Source of the DNA: Streptomyces sp. HM190
Lineage (GTDB): Bacteria > Actinomycetota > Actinomycetes > Streptomycetales > Streptomycetaceae
Direction of reading: 5' to 3'
DNA: 64,000 nt
NCBI RefSeq assembly: GCF_009857135.1
Contig: NZ_CP047318.1
Coordinates: 5,642,001 to 5,706,000 of the forward strand
In this document: one piece after another, positions 47,363-56,721 of the stretch
Position numbering within the stretch: the first letter of the stretch is position 1
Layout: each line of letters opens with the position of its first letter
Position numbers and translations under genes: made by a program
The notes under the pieces: generated by a model
The model's database searches: none
What the model was told of the DNA's origin: nothing
What the model saw: the letters and a program-made list of their open reading frames with translations, nothing else

Positions 47363-47770
47363 ATGACCGAACCGATCGTGGTGGTGGGTGCCGCCCTGCT
47401 GAAGGACGGCCGGCTGCTCGCCGCCCGTCGCAGCGCGCCCCCCGAACTCGCCGGACGCTGGGAGTTGCCCGGCGGCAAGGTGGAACCCGGTGAGCCCCCT
47501 GAACAGGCCCTCGTGCGGGAACTGCGCGAGGAGCTCGGCGTCGAGGCGAAGTCGGCCGAGCGGGTGCCGGGGGAGTGGCCGGTGGGCTCCGGGTACGTCC
47601 TGCGCGTCTGGATCGCGCATCTTCTCTCCGGGGAACCCCGGCCGCTGGAGGACCACGACGAGCTGCGCTGGCTCAGCGTCGACGAGGTGTGGGACGTCGA
47701 CTGGCTCGACCAGGACGTTCCGGCCGTGATGGAGACCGTGCGACTGGCCTGGGGCTCCGGGGGCGGCTGA
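47363..47770 (+). CDS. Nudix hydrolase (MutT-like)
   Basis: The 135-residue protein has an intact Nudix box: GGKVEPGEPPEQALVRELRE followed by ELGV, meeting the G-x5-E-x7-REUxEExGU pattern. It has a WELPGG approach and an aromatic exit helix, close to MutT-type pyrophosphohydrolases that remove 8-oxo-dGTP. A broader nucleotide substrate range is possible. The start is the ATG giving MTEPIVVVGAAL. Confidence 0.92.
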   Translation: MTEPIVVVGAALLKDGRLLAARRSAPPELAGRWELPGGKVEPGEPPEQALVRELREELGVEAKSAERVPGEWPVGSGYVLRVWIAHLLSGEPRPLEDHDELRWLSVDEVWDVDWLDQDVPAVMETVRLAWGSGGG

Positions 47771-48115
47771 GCGCCCCGGATTCGACCGATTCCCCCAACC
47801 TGCCCGCCGGGGCCCGCCGTGCCGCCCCGCACTCCTGGGCGGCCGGGGCTCGCCGCGCCGTTTCGCCGCGGCCCGCCGGGTCGTCCAGACGCGCCGTGCG
47901 GGTCGTCCCGCTCCGCCCGCCGGGTCGTCCCGCCGTGCCCGTCGCACGGTTCCGTGCGCCCCTTTCTGATGCGCCGCGTGCGGGGGGATGCGCTCGCCGC
48001 GCTGTTTGTGCCACAGTGCGCCCTCATGCGCGGTACTCGGGGTTCGATATCGGGTATGTGCCCATTAACCCCATGAAACCGGACAGGTTCCGCTTCTGAC
48101 TGGGAAGTGATCGGC
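47771..48115. other. Intergenic region with G/C-rich near-repeats
   Basis: About 340 bases, with repeated CCGCCGGGTCGTCC(C/A)G-type words around 47870-47940 and an A/T-richer end (48040-48105) that probably holds the promoter of the ATPase-like gene. No gene is supported. Confidence 0.4.
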
Positions 48116-48514
48116 GTGATCGACAACGGAGACGACTGCGCCGAGTGGACCTTCCCCGCGGAGCCCGGCGCCGTGCGGACCGCACGGGCCGTGGTCCGCG
48201 ACCGGCTGCGCGCGTGGGGGCTCGACTCCCTCGGGGACATCGTGATCCTGCTGGTGAGCGAGTTGGTCACCAACGCCCTGCGGCACGCCACCGGCCCCAT
48301 CGGGGTGCGCCTCGTCCGCTCCGAAGGCCCCCCGGGCACCTTGCGTGTCGAGGTCTCCGACCCGCTGCCCGACCCGCCGCGCGAACGGACCGCCGACCCG
48401 GACGACGAAGGGGGCCGAGGGCTACGGCTCGTGGCCTGCTCCGCGCGGGCCTGGGGTACCCGGCTCGGTGACTCCGGCAAGACGGTCTGGTTCGAGTTGA
48501 CGGTTCCCGACTGA
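48116..48514 (+). CDS. HATPase-domain protein (anti-sigma factor kinase type)
   Basis: The 132-residue protein is of the RsbW/SpoIIAB-like GHKL fold: the N-box LVSELVTNALRHA, a middle RVEVSDPLPD and the G2 box DDEGGRGLRLV, with the WGTRLGDSGKTVWFEL ending common in Streptomyces. Such proteins phosphorylate anti-anti-sigma factors or bind sigma factors, though many orphan copies have unknown partners. It has no neighbouring sigma or anti-sigma antagonist. The GTG at 48116 with GGGAAG upstream is preferred over a GTG nine bases earlier. The PAS-SpoIIE gene to its right ends in a similar domain. Confidence 0.87.
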   Translation: MIDNGDDCAEWTFPAEPGAVRTARAVVRDRLRAWGLDSLGDIVILLVSELVTNALRHATGPIGVRLVRSEGPPGTLRVEVSDPLPDPPRERTADPDDEGGRGLRLVACSARAWGTRLGDSGKTVWFELTVPD

Positions 48515-48830
48515 CCGGAGCGGTGGGCGTACGAGGTGAGGGGCCTGGTGCACGATCGGCGTCCACGGCGTACGGACCGGGCAGGGGGCGGCTCCCCGGG
48601 GCGCGCGTGCGACCGATCGGTTCAAGCCAGTAGGGCTGGCTGGAGTCTTTGGTTCGAGCGGGCAACGCCTGGTTAGAAGACTTGGGAGTATGTCCCAGCC
48701 GGTCCAAAAACGATCGGGACCGTGCTGTGATCGTGAACACCGTGTTGCGCGGCGCCGTAGTGCTGGATACTGCGGGCAGCCGCCCCTGGTGACCGGAGCC
48801 GGACGCGGTGAGCTGGAGGGGACGGTTCGC
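48515..48830. other. Intergenic/leader region before the SpoIIE-type gene
   Basis: About 315 bases. The downstream frame is open from an ATG at 48690, but that 47-residue extension is rich in Arg and Cys and unlike a domain. I therefore treat it as leader DNA. No hairpin or repeat stands out. Confidence 0.4.
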
Positions 48831-51623
48831 GTGAGCGAGATACCAGCGAAGGCCACGGAGTCCTCGGAGCCGAACGGCCCGACGGACCGCGCGAGGCCCG
48901 AGGCCGCAGACGATTCCGGCCTGGGCCGCGCCGCACGCGATGACGTCACGCACGAGGGCGGAAGCGCTTCCGCCGCGGCGGGCGGCGACGCCCCGGGGTC
49001 CGCGTCCGGAAGTCACCCACCGGCCGGCCGTCCGGCGACGGCCGGGGGCGAGGCCGCCGACGCCGTCGCGGCCGCGGGTGTCCTGGCCGGTCAGGGGCCC
49101 CGTCATCCGATGTGGCAGACCAGCCCGCCCGGCTCGATGTACGACTACATCAAGGTGGCCTCGTTCTCCATCGGCTCCGACGGTCTCGTCGACCAGTGGA
49201 GCCTGCGCGCCGAGCAACTGTTCGGTATCCCGGCCACGCGGGCCGTGGGCATGGACCCCATCGAGGCGTTCGTCGACCCCGACCGGCGCGAAGAGGGCCA
49301 GCGGAAGATGGCCGAGGTCCTCGACGGCCGGGAGTGGACCGGGGTGGTCCCCTTCCGGGTGCCGGGTCCCGAAGGGATCGAGGGGCTCGCCGAGGTCTAT
49401 GTGATGCCCACCACGGTCGAGGGCGGCGAACGGGCCGCCGTGTGCATCGTGGTGGACGTGCGCACGCTGCGCCGCATCGAGACCGACCTCGCCGCCTCGC
49501 AGGCGATATTCGGCCAATCTCCCTTCGGCTTCCTGCTGATCGACACCGACCTCCGGGTGCGGCGCGCCAACCAGCGGTTCGCCTCCATCTACGGCGGCCA
49601 CGTCGACGACCACCGCGGCCGGGGCGTCCACGACTACCTCCAGTCCCCGGAGGCCGAGCGGGTCGAGGCGACCCTGCGCCGGGTCCTGGAGACCGGTGAC
49701 TCCATCACGGACATGCACGTCTCCGGATTCGTGCCCGGCTCCGAGGAACGCCGCCACTGGTCCGTCAACCTCTACCGGGTGCACAGCGGCACCGGCCGCC
49801 CCATCGGCATCGCCTGGCTCGGCATCGATGTGACGGCCCGCCGCGCCGCCGCACGCGAGGCCGCCGCGGCGCGGCGCAATCTCGCCCTCCTGAACGAGGC
49901 CGGTTCCCGCATCGGCAACTCCCTCGACCTGGAGACCACCGCCCGCGAACTCCTCGACGTGGTCGTCCCCAACTTCTGCGACCTCGCCACCGTCGACCTG
50001 TACCAGGGCCTCCTCGTCGGCGACGAGACCCCGCCCGGACTCGCCGACGGCAGCGCCGAACTGCGCCGCGTCGCCTTCGCCAGCGCCGTCTCCGACGCGC
50101 CCTTCGTCGGCGGGCCCGCCCCGGTGCGCGTCGGCGCGGTCCACCACTACCCGTTCAACTCGCCCTGCGCGGACGCCCTGCGCACCGCCCGCCCCCAGCA
50201 GGTCCCCGAAGAGGGCAACCTCATCCAGACGACGCTCGCCGTGCCGATGGTCGCCCACGACACCGTCGTCGGACTCGTGCAGTTCTCCCGCACCAAGGGC
50301 AGCGAACCCTTCGGGGAACGCGACCGGGCCCTCGCCGTGGAACTGGCCGCCCGCGCCGCCGTCTGCATCGACAACGCCCGCCTCTACCGGCGCGAACACG
50401 AACGCGCCCTCATCCTGCAACGCTCCCTGCTGCCCCCCGGCGACCCCGAGGCCTCCGGCCTCGACATCGCCTGCCGCTATCTGCCGGGCAACGCGGCCAC
50501 CGAGGTCGGCGGCGACTGGTTCGACGTCATCGAACTCCCGGGCCACCGCACAGCACTCGTCGTCGGCGACGTCATGGGCCGGGGCCTGCGCGCCGCGGTC
50601 GCCATGGGCGAACTCCGCACGGCCGTACGCACCCTGGCCCTGCTCGACCTCGAACCCGCCGAGGTCCTCTCCGCCCTCGACGAGATCGCCCGCGGCCTCG
50701 GCAACCCCGGCGGCGTCCAGTCCGCCTCCCGCACGGCCGCCAGCCGCCCCCGCGACAAGGACCTCTCCGAGGTGTACCTCGCCACCTGCGTGTACGCCGT
50801 CTACGACTCGGTCACCCGGCGCTGCACCTTCGCCAACGCGGGCCATCTGCCCCCTGTACTGGTCGAACCCGGCGAGAGCGCGCTGATGCTCGACGTGCCG
50901 CCCGGCATGCCGCTCGGCGTCGGCGGCGAGCCGTTCGAGGAGGTCGAGGTCGAGCTGCCCGAAGGGGCGCTGCTGGCGCTCTACACGGATGGACTGGTCG
51001 AATCACGCGACCACCCCCTCGACGAGGGCCTCCAGGCGTTCGTCGGCGCCCTCACCGACCCCGCCCAGCCTCCCGCCCCGGCGCGGCTGGGCAGCGCCCG
51101 GTCGCTGGAGGACGTCTGCGACCACGTTCTCAACACCCTCGACACGCATCACGGCGAGGACGACATCGCCCTCCTGATGGCACGTGTCCAGGGGCTGCCG
51201 GCCGACTCCGTCGGCGACTGGACCCTGCCCCGTGAACCGCGCAGCGTGGGACGCGCCCGCGAGTACGCCCGGGGCCAGTTGCTCGCCTGGGACCTGGAAC
51301 CGCTGGTCGACACGGCCGAGTTGCTCGTCAGCGAACTGGTCACCAACGCGCTGCGCTACGGCGAGGGCGAGATACGCCTCCGGCTGCTCCTCGACAGGAC
51401 CCTCGTCTGCGAGGTCTGGGACGCCGGCCTCGTCCAGCCCCGCCGCCGCCGCGCCCGCGACACGGACGAGGGCGGCCGCGGCCTCCAACTCGTCGGCCTG
51501 CTCTCCGCCGCGTGGGGCTCCCGCCGTACGCCCCGCGGGAAGACCGTGTGGTTCGAACTGCCGCTCCCCGGCGAAGAGGGCGGCCTCACGGACCCGGCGG
51601 AGGCGCTGCTGAGCCTCTTCTGA
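48831..51623 (+). CDS. PAS-PAS-GAF-SpoIIE phosphatase-HATPase signalling protein
   Basis: The 930-residue protein starts with a disordered Ala/Gly/Pro-rich N-terminus. PAS domains lie near residues 105-220 and 225-345, a GAF domain near 370-530 (LLNEAGSRIGNSLDLETTAR onward), and a SpoIIE/PP2C phosphatase near 550-770 (EVGGDWFDVIELPGHRTALV, GDVMGRGLRAA, FANAGHLPPVL, ALYTDGLVESRD). The C-terminal HATPase near 795-920 has ELVTNALRYG and DEGGRGLQLV. These combine sensing, anti-anti-sigma dephosphorylation and kinase functions. The GTG start follows GGAGGGGA by nine bases. The protein has no membrane segment, so the signal is cytosolic. Confidence 0.9.
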   Translation: MSEIPAKATESSEPNGPTDRARPEAADDSGLGRAARDDVTHEGGSASAAAGGDAPGSASGSHPPAGRPATAGGEAADAVAAAGVLAGQGPRHPMWQTSPPGSMYDYIKVASFSIGSDGLVDQWSLRAEQLFGIPATRAVGMDPIEAFVDPDRREEGQRKMAEVLDGREWTGVVPFRVPGPEGIEGLAEVYVMPTTVEGGERAAVCIVVDVRTLRRIETDLAASQAIFGQSPFGFLLIDTDLRVRRANQRFASIYGGHVDDHRGRGVHDYLQSPEAERVEATLRRVLETGDSITDMHVSGFVPGSEERRHWSVNLYRVHSGTGRPIGIAWLGIDVTARRAAAREAAAARRNLALLNEAGSRIGNSLDLETTARELLDVVVPNFCDLATVDLYQGLLVGDETPPGLADGSAELRRVAFASAVSDAPFVGGPAPVRVGAVHHYPFNSPCADALRTARPQQVPEEGNLIQTTLAVPMVAHDTVVGLVQFSRTKGSEPFGERDRALAVELAARAAVCIDNARLYRREHERALILQRSLLPPGDPEASGLDIACRYLPGNAATEVGGDWFDVIELPGHRTALVVGDVMGRGLRAAVAMGELRTAVRTLALLDLEPAEVLSALDEIARGLGNPGGVQSASRTAASRPRDKDLSEVYLATCVYAVYDSVTRRCTFANAGHLPPVLVEPGESALMLDVPPGMPLGVGGEPFEEVEVELPEGALLALYTDGLVESRDHPLDEGLQAFVGALTDPAQPPAPARLGSARSLEDVCDHVLNTLDTHHGEDDIALLMARVQGLPADSVGDWTLPREPRSVGRAREYARGQLLAWDLEPLVDTAELLVSELVTNALRYGEGEIRLRLLLDRTLVCEVWDAGLVQPRRRRARDTDEGGRGLQLVGLLSAAWGSRRTPRGKTVWFELPLPGEEGGLTDPAEALLSLF

Positions 51624-52052
51624 GAGGAGGGCCACGCCGTCGCCACCGGCCGCCGGCGGGCCGGCAGCGCGTACGGCCCCCGGCGGCCCGTACGGCTTCC
51701 CGCCCGGCGGCCATACGGCCCGGCGGCCACGCGCGGCTCGCGGCCCGGCGCTCCCCGGCCCACCGGCCGCCGGCGGGCCGAGGAGCGCCGCGACCGGCAC
51801 GGATCAGCGAGAACACCGCCCTGCGCACGGCTTCCCGCCCGGCAGCCACGTACGGCCCCCGGCTGCCCCGTACGGCTTCCCGCCCGGCGGTCATGCGGCC
51901 ATCTGTGCCGGGCCACGTGCGGCTCGCGGCCCGGCTGCTCCGTACGGCTTCCTGTCCGGTGGCCATGCGGGCCATGCGGTCATGCGGCCATCCGTGCCGG
52001 GCCCACGCGCGGCTCGCGGCCCGGCGGGCACGTACGGCTTCCTGCCCGCGGC
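51624..52052. repeat. Degenerate G/C-rich repeat tract
   Basis: About 430 bases between two convergent stops are built from several imperfect copies of a unit. Recurring words are CGTACGGCTTCC(C/T)GCCCGG, GGCCA(T/C)(A/G)CGGCC, and CACG(C/T)GCGGCTCGCGGCCCGG. Copies are seen around 51690-51740, 51870-51935, 51942-51990 and 52010-52050. Frames run through it on both strands without a family match. It looks like expanded noncoding sequence; a role in termination is possible. Confidence 0.55.
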
Positions 52053-53837
52053 CTACGCGGGGCTCGTCGTCCTGCGGCCGCGGGTTGCCGTGCCGCCGAA
52101 GCAGGCCGGGCCCTGTGGAGTGATCCGGCCGCCGTCGCCGGTGTCCCCGAGGATGATGCCGCCGAGCAGCGCCCCGGCCATCCCGTCGCCGACCGGCCCC
52201 TCGTACGGCTCGCCGTAGTCCCGCACGTCCTGCTCGGCCAGCCGCCGTGCTTCCCGGGCGAGGGCGTGGGCACGCCGGGCACTCTCGACATCAGCCGTCT
52301 CCACCGCTGCGGCCTCTTCTCCCAAGGGTGCCGCCTGGTCGGCCGTGTCCTCCTCGGCGGTCTGGTCCGGCGAGGGTTCCGTTTCCCCGGCCGTGTCCAC
52401 CTCGGCACTCTCGTCGCCCGGGAAAGCCGCCTCGTCGGCCCCACCGGCCCCATCCCCACCGGCCCCGCCCCCACCGGCCCCGGGCTCCTCGGCCCCGTCA
52501 CCGTCATCCGCTCCGGTGGGCCCGGCCCGGAACGCGGCCGCCTCGGCGAGGCCCGCGCAGCGTTCCGCTTCCGCGAGGCGGGTTCTCGCCGTCACCCCCA
52601 CCGCCGCGCGGTGCGTCGTGACGTAGTCCGCCGTGGTGGCCACCGCGCTGCGGGCCGGGAGCAGCCAGCGGTCCTCGCGGCAGAGGGCGTCGAAGGGGTC
52701 GGCGAGCGTGCCCGCACGGGGCGCCCCCTGCTGCGCCGCGCCGGCGGCGCGCGCCACCTCCGCGGTGAGCCGTTCCACCCCCGTCACGAGGACGTCCGCC
52801 TGGTCGACGGCGCCCTCGGCGGCCCGCAGGTGCACCGCGGCCGTCAGCGGGTCGCCCGCGTCGGTGAACTGTCGGGCCCGGTTCAGCTCGGCCGTCGCGA
52901 ACACGAGCCGGTCCTCGGCGAGTTCGGCGTGGCCGGTGACCGGGAGGACGACGTCGGGGGCGTAGCGCTCGCGGAGCCCGGCGAGGGTGGCCGCCGCCGT
53001 CGCCGTACGGCCGGTCAGCTCACGGAAGCGGGCCTCCGCGCTCTGCAGGGCCGGGACCGCGTCGCGTTCCAGGGCGCGGAGCTGGTCGAAGGCGGGGGCG
53101 GCGATGTCGAGGCGTCGCTGGGCCATCGTGCAGCGGGCGAGGATCTCCTCCAGCAGGTCCCGTTCCTCGTCGGGCGGGAGCGTGCCGGCGTCGTCGAGCC
53201 GCTGCCGGAGCAGGAAGGCCGCCTCGACCTCGCGGCGCGCGTCCGCCAGGGCGTCGGTGAACGGTCGGGCCGCGGCGGGGCCCGACCGGGCGACGGCGAA
53301 GCGGAGTTCCTCGGCGGCGGTACGGACGCAGTCGTCTGTCTCCACCAGCAGGCGGCGGCCCCGTCGGTGCAGGTCCGGCAGCGGGGGCAGATGCTCCTCG
53401 AAGGTCCCGGCCGGTGTCGTCCGCAGCACCGCGCGCCGCTTGCGCCGGACGAGTGAGTACGCGGCGAACCCGGCGACCACCGCGGCGACCGCGACCGGCA
53501 GGATCAGATCCGTCGCCGAACTCCCGTCCGCCGCCGAACTGCCGTCGTCGCCGGTCGCCGCGTCGCCCACCTGGACAGCCACAGCCCGCCCTGCGCCGGC
53601 CGGGAACGGTGACGGGCCGGCACCCGAGGGCCCGGCGGGCCCCGCGGACCACTCGGCGACCGCCGGGGAGGCGGCCGCCACCGCGGGCGTCCGGTGCCCC
53701 GCGTCCGGCGCATCCGTCAACGGGACCAGCAGCAGCCAGACCAAGGCGGTCATCCCGCCGAACGCGGCGTGCGCCACCCGCACACCTATGTGCGACGTGG
53801 CGCCGCGCGACCGGTGTCTCCTCGAACGCGACGTCAC
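52053..53837 (-). CDS. Hypothetical membrane protein with coiled-coil cytosolic region
   Basis: The 594-residue protein has an N-terminal hydrophobic segment (about 26-42), a Gly/Ser/Asp-rich linker and a second membrane span (about 108-128, ILPVAVAAVVAGFAAYSLV) followed by RRKRR. A long Ala/Arg/Glu-rich helical region (about 150-440) comes next, then a low-complexity acidic Gly/Ala/Glu stretch (about 445-525). The C-terminal DYGEPYEGPVGDGMAGALLGGIILG is unlike the rest and resembles the end of TPM-linked membrane proteins of Streptomyces. No enzymatic motif is seen. It starts with GTG and precedes sdhB in the same direction, with a 114-base gap to the sdhB stop. Confidence 0.75.
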   Translation of the reverse strand: MTSRSRRHRSRGATSHIGVRVAHAAFGGMTALVWLLLVPLTDAPDAGHRTPAVAAASPAVAEWSAGPAGPSGAGPSPFPAGAGRAVAVQVGDAATGDDGSSAADGSSATDLILPVAVAAVVAGFAAYSLVRRKRRAVLRTTPAGTFEEHLPPLPDLHRRGRRLLVETDDCVRTAAEELRFAVARSGPAAARPFTDALADARREVEAAFLLRQRLDDAGTLPPDEERDLLEEILARCTMAQRRLDIAAPAFDQLRALERDAVPALQSAEARFRELTGRTATAAATLAGLRERYAPDVVLPVTGHAELAEDRLVFATAELNRARQFTDAGDPLTAAVHLRAAEGAVDQADVLVTGVERLTAEVARAAGAAQQGAPRAGTLADPFDALCREDRWLLPARSAVATTADYVTTHRAAVGVTARTRLAEAERCAGLAEAAAFRAGPTGADDGDGAEEPGAGGGGAGGDGAGGADEAAFPGDESAEVDTAGETEPSPDQTAEEDTADQAAPLGEEAAAVETADVESARRAHALAREARRLAEQDVRDYGEPYEGPVGDGMAGALLGGIILGDTGDGGRITPQGPACFGGTATRGRRTTSPA

Positions 53838-53951
53838 ATTTGGGAGCGTATGGCCGGACCGGTCAGGTCGCGACCGGGAGGAGGCAAAGACGTCCCGGGC
53901 GAGGCCCGGCCGCTCCGTGTCACGGTGCGTCGGCGCCCCCGCCGCGGGCGG

Positions 53952-54728
53952 TCAGTCCGCTGCGGAGCGCCTCCTGATCTTCGAGCCGAGCCAGACCAGC
54001 GGGTCGTACTTGCGGTCGACGGCCCGTTCCTTCAACGGGATGAGCGCGTTGTCCGTGATCCGGATGCCCTCGGGGCAGACCTCCGTGCAGCACTTGGTGA
54101 TGTTGCAGTAGCCGAGGCCGTGTTCGTCCTGCGCGGTGCGCTTGCGGTCGAGGCCGGTCTCCTCCGCCGCGTCCAGCGGGTGCATGTCCAGTTCGGCCAC
54201 GCGCATCAGGAAGCGGGGCCCGGCGAAGGCGGGCTTGTTCTCCTCGTGGTCGCGGACCACATGGCAGGTGTCCTGGCACAGGAAGCACTCGATGCACTTG
54301 CGGAACTCCTGCGGACGGTCCACGTCCTCCTGCATCATCCGGTACTCGCCGGGACCGAGCCCCTCCGGCGGGACGAACGCCGGAACCTCCCTCGCCTTCT
54401 GGTAGTTGAAGCCGACGTCGGTCACCAGGTCCCGGACGACGGGGAAGGCCCGCAGCGGGGTGACCGTGATCGTCTCGTCCCGCTGGAACACCGACATCCG
54501 GGTCATGCACATCAGCCGGGGACGGCCGTTGATCTCCGCCGAGCACGAACCGCACTTGCCGGCCTTGCAGTTCCAGCGGACGGCGAGATCCGGGGCCTGG
54601 GTCGCCTGGAGGCGGTGGATGATGTCCAGCACCACCTCGCCGTCGTTGACCTCGACCTCGAAGTCCTCCAGGCCGCCGCCCCCCACGTCGCCCCGCCACA
54701 CCCTGAAGTGGGCCGTGTAACCGCTCAT
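53952..54728 (-). CDS. sdhB: Succinate dehydrogenase iron-sulfur subunit
   Basis: The 258-residue protein carries the [2Fe-2S] ligands in CKAGKCGSC (Cys54, Cys59, Cys62) plus Cys74. It then has CIECFLCQDTC (from Cys145) and a second CNITKCCTEVCPEG set for the [4Fe-4S] and [3Fe-4S] clusters. It transfers electrons from the flavoprotein to the membrane quinone site. It is last in sdhC-sdhA-sdhB, with 22 bases after sdhA. The neighbouring cytochrome b subunit and this subunit match the actinobacterial Sdh1-type complex. ATG start. Confidence 0.95.
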   Translation of the reverse strand: MSGYTAHFRVWRGDVGGGGLEDFEVEVNDGEVVLDIIHRLQATQAPDLAVRWNCKAGKCGSCSAEINGRPRLMCMTRMSVFQRDETITVTPLRAFPVVRDLVTDVGFNYQKAREVPAFVPPEGLGPGEYRMMQEDVDRPQEFRKCIECFLCQDTCHVVRDHEENKPAFAGPRFLMRVAELDMHPLDAAEETGLDRKRTAQDEHGLGYCNITKCCTEVCPEGIRITDNALIPLKERAVDRKYDPLVWLGSKIRRRSAAD

Positions 54729-54750
54729 GACCGTGGCTCCTCGTGGCTGC

Positions 54751-56688
54751 TCACTCGTACAGCTCCTCTTCGGCGAGGTACTTGACCAGCTCCTCCTTGT
54801 CGAAGAGGGCGAGCAGGTCCGGGCGGACGGGGTCGGTGGTCTCCCGCGTCAGGGAGATCTGGCCCGCGACGGGGTCGGTGGCCGCGAGCCCGCCCGTCGG
54901 GTCCGTGAGCCGGCACAGCAGGTTGATCCGGCGCCAGTCGCGGTCCATCGTCGGGTGGTCCTCGCGGGTGTGGCCGCCGCGCGACTCGGTGCGCTCCAGC
55001 GCGGCCCGCGCCACGCACTCGCTGACCAGCAGCATGTTCCGCAGGTCCAGGGAGAGGTGCCAGCCCGGGTTGAACTGCCGGTGCCCCTCGACCCCGGCCC
55101 GGCGCGCCCGCACCCGCAGGTCGGCGAGCTTCTCCAGGGCCTGCTCCATCTCTCCCTCGCGGCGGATGATGCCGACCAGGTCGTTCATGGCCTGCTGGAG
55201 CTCCTGGTGCAGGGTGTAAGGGTTCTCCGGCGGCTGCCCGTCGGCCCGGCCCTCCCCCTCGGCGGAGAACGGGCGCAGCGCCTCGGCGGCGGCCGCGTCG
55301 ATCTGCTCGCCGTCCACCGGGGGCCGCGCCCCGGCGAGGCCGGTCGCGTACTCGGCGGCGTGCAGTCCGGCGCGGCGGCCGAACACCAGCAGGTCGGACA
55401 GGGAGTTGCCGCCCAGCCGGTTGGAGCCGTGCATCCCGCCGGCCACCTCGCCGGCCGCGAACAGCCCCGGCACCCCGCGCGCCGCCGCCGTGTCCGAGTC
55501 GACGGCGATGCCGCCCATCACGTAGTGGCAGGTGGGGCCGACCTCCATGGCCTCCGCGGTGATGTCGACGTCGGCCAGCTCCTTGAACTGGTGGTACATC
55601 GAGGGCAGCCGGCGGCGGATCACCTCGGCCGGCATGCGGGTGGACACGTCCAGGAAGACGCCGCCGTGCGGGGAGCCCCGGCCCGCCTTCACCTCCGCGT
55701 TGATGGCGCGGGCCACCTCGTCACGCGGGAGCAGCTCGGGGGGCCGCCGGTTGTGGTCGGGGTCCTCGTACCAGCGGTCGCCCTCCTCCTCGGACTGGGC
55801 GTACTTCTCCTTGAAGACGTCCGGGACGTAGTCGAACATGAACCGCTTGCCCTCGGAGTTCCTGAGGACCCCGCCGTCGCCGCGCACCGACTCGGTGACG
55901 AGGATGCCCTTCACCGACGGCGGCCAGACCATGCCCGTCGGATGGAACTGCACGAACTCCATGTTCAGCAGCGGCGCCCCCGCGAGCAGCGCGAGCGCGT
56001 GCCCGTCGCCCGTGTACTCCCACGAGTTCGACGTCACCTTGAAGGACTTGCCGATGCCACCCGTGGCGATGACGACGGCAGGCGCTTCGAGGACGAGGAA
56101 GCGGCCCGACTCGCGCTCGTAGCCGAACACCCCGGACACCCGCTCGCCGTCCTTGAGGACGCGGGTGACCGTGCACTCCTGGAAGACCTTCAGCCCGGAC
56201 TCGTAGTCGCCGGTCTCCTTGTGGTCCTCCTGCTGGAGCGCCACGATCTTCTGCTGGAGCGTGCGGATCAGCTCCAGTCCCGTGCGGTCGCCGACGTGCG
56301 CGAGCCGCGGATACTCGTGGCCGCCGAAGTTGCGCTGCGAGATCCGGCCGTCCTTCGTCCGGTCGAAGAGCGCGCCCCACGTCTCCAGTTCCCACACGCG
56401 GTCGGGGGCCTCGCGGGCGTGCAGCTCGGCCATGCGCCACTGGTTGAGGAACTTCCCGCCGCGCATGGTGTCGCGGAAGTGGACCTGCCAGTTGTCACCG
56501 GAGTTGACGTTGGCCATGGCGGCGGCGATCCCGCCCTCGGCCATCACCGTGTGGGCCTTGCCGAAGAGGGACTTGCAGATCACCGCCGTACGGGCGCCCC
56601 GCTCACGGGCCTCGATCGCGGCGCGCAGCCCGGCCCCGCCGGCGCCGACCACGACGACGTCCCACTCCTGTCGTTCGACCACGGACAT
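54751..56688 (-). CDS. sdhA: Succinate dehydrogenase / fumarate reductase flavoprotein subunit
   Basis: The 645-residue protein has the FAD-binding VVVGAGGAGLRAA near the N-terminus, the HTVMAEGG motif with His46 as the probable covalent FAD attachment site, and FVQFHPTG followed by the HGGVFLD and RLGGNSL active-site segments. It oxidises succinate to fumarate and feeds electrons to the iron-sulfur subunit. The ATG at 56688, eight bases after AAAGG, is preferred over a GTG three codons upstream. It lies between sdhC and sdhB in one operon. Confidence 0.95.
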   Translation of the reverse strand: MSVVERQEWDVVVVGAGGAGLRAAIEARERGARTAVICKSLFGKAHTVMAEGGIAAAMANVNSGDNWQVHFRDTMRGGKFLNQWRMAELHAREAPDRVWELETWGALFDRTKDGRISQRNFGGHEYPRLAHVGDRTGLELIRTLQQKIVALQQEDHKETGDYESGLKVFQECTVTRVLKDGERVSGVFGYERESGRFLVLEAPAVVIATGGIGKSFKVTSNSWEYTGDGHALALLAGAPLLNMEFVQFHPTGMVWPPSVKGILVTESVRGDGGVLRNSEGKRFMFDYVPDVFKEKYAQSEEEGDRWYEDPDHNRRPPELLPRDEVARAINAEVKAGRGSPHGGVFLDVSTRMPAEVIRRRLPSMYHQFKELADVDITAEAMEVGPTCHYVMGGIAVDSDTAAARGVPGLFAAGEVAGGMHGSNRLGGNSLSDLLVFGRRAGLHAAEYATGLAGARPPVDGEQIDAAAAEALRPFSAEGEGRADGQPPENPYTLHQELQQAMNDLVGIIRREGEMEQALEKLADLRVRARRAGVEGHRQFNPGWHLSLDLRNMLLVSECVARAALERTESRGGHTREDHPTMDRDWRRINLLCRLTDPTGGLAATDPVAGQISLTRETTDPVRPDLLALFDKEELVKYLAEEELYE

Positions 56689-56721
56689 CACAAGCACCTT
56701 TTGTCGTCGGAGGAGGGTCGG

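Noticed and set aside
48267..50846. An 859-residue minus-strand open frame across the SpoIIE-type gene
   Set aside because: Shadow of high-GC coding DNA; the plus strand carries PAS, GAF and phosphatase motifs.
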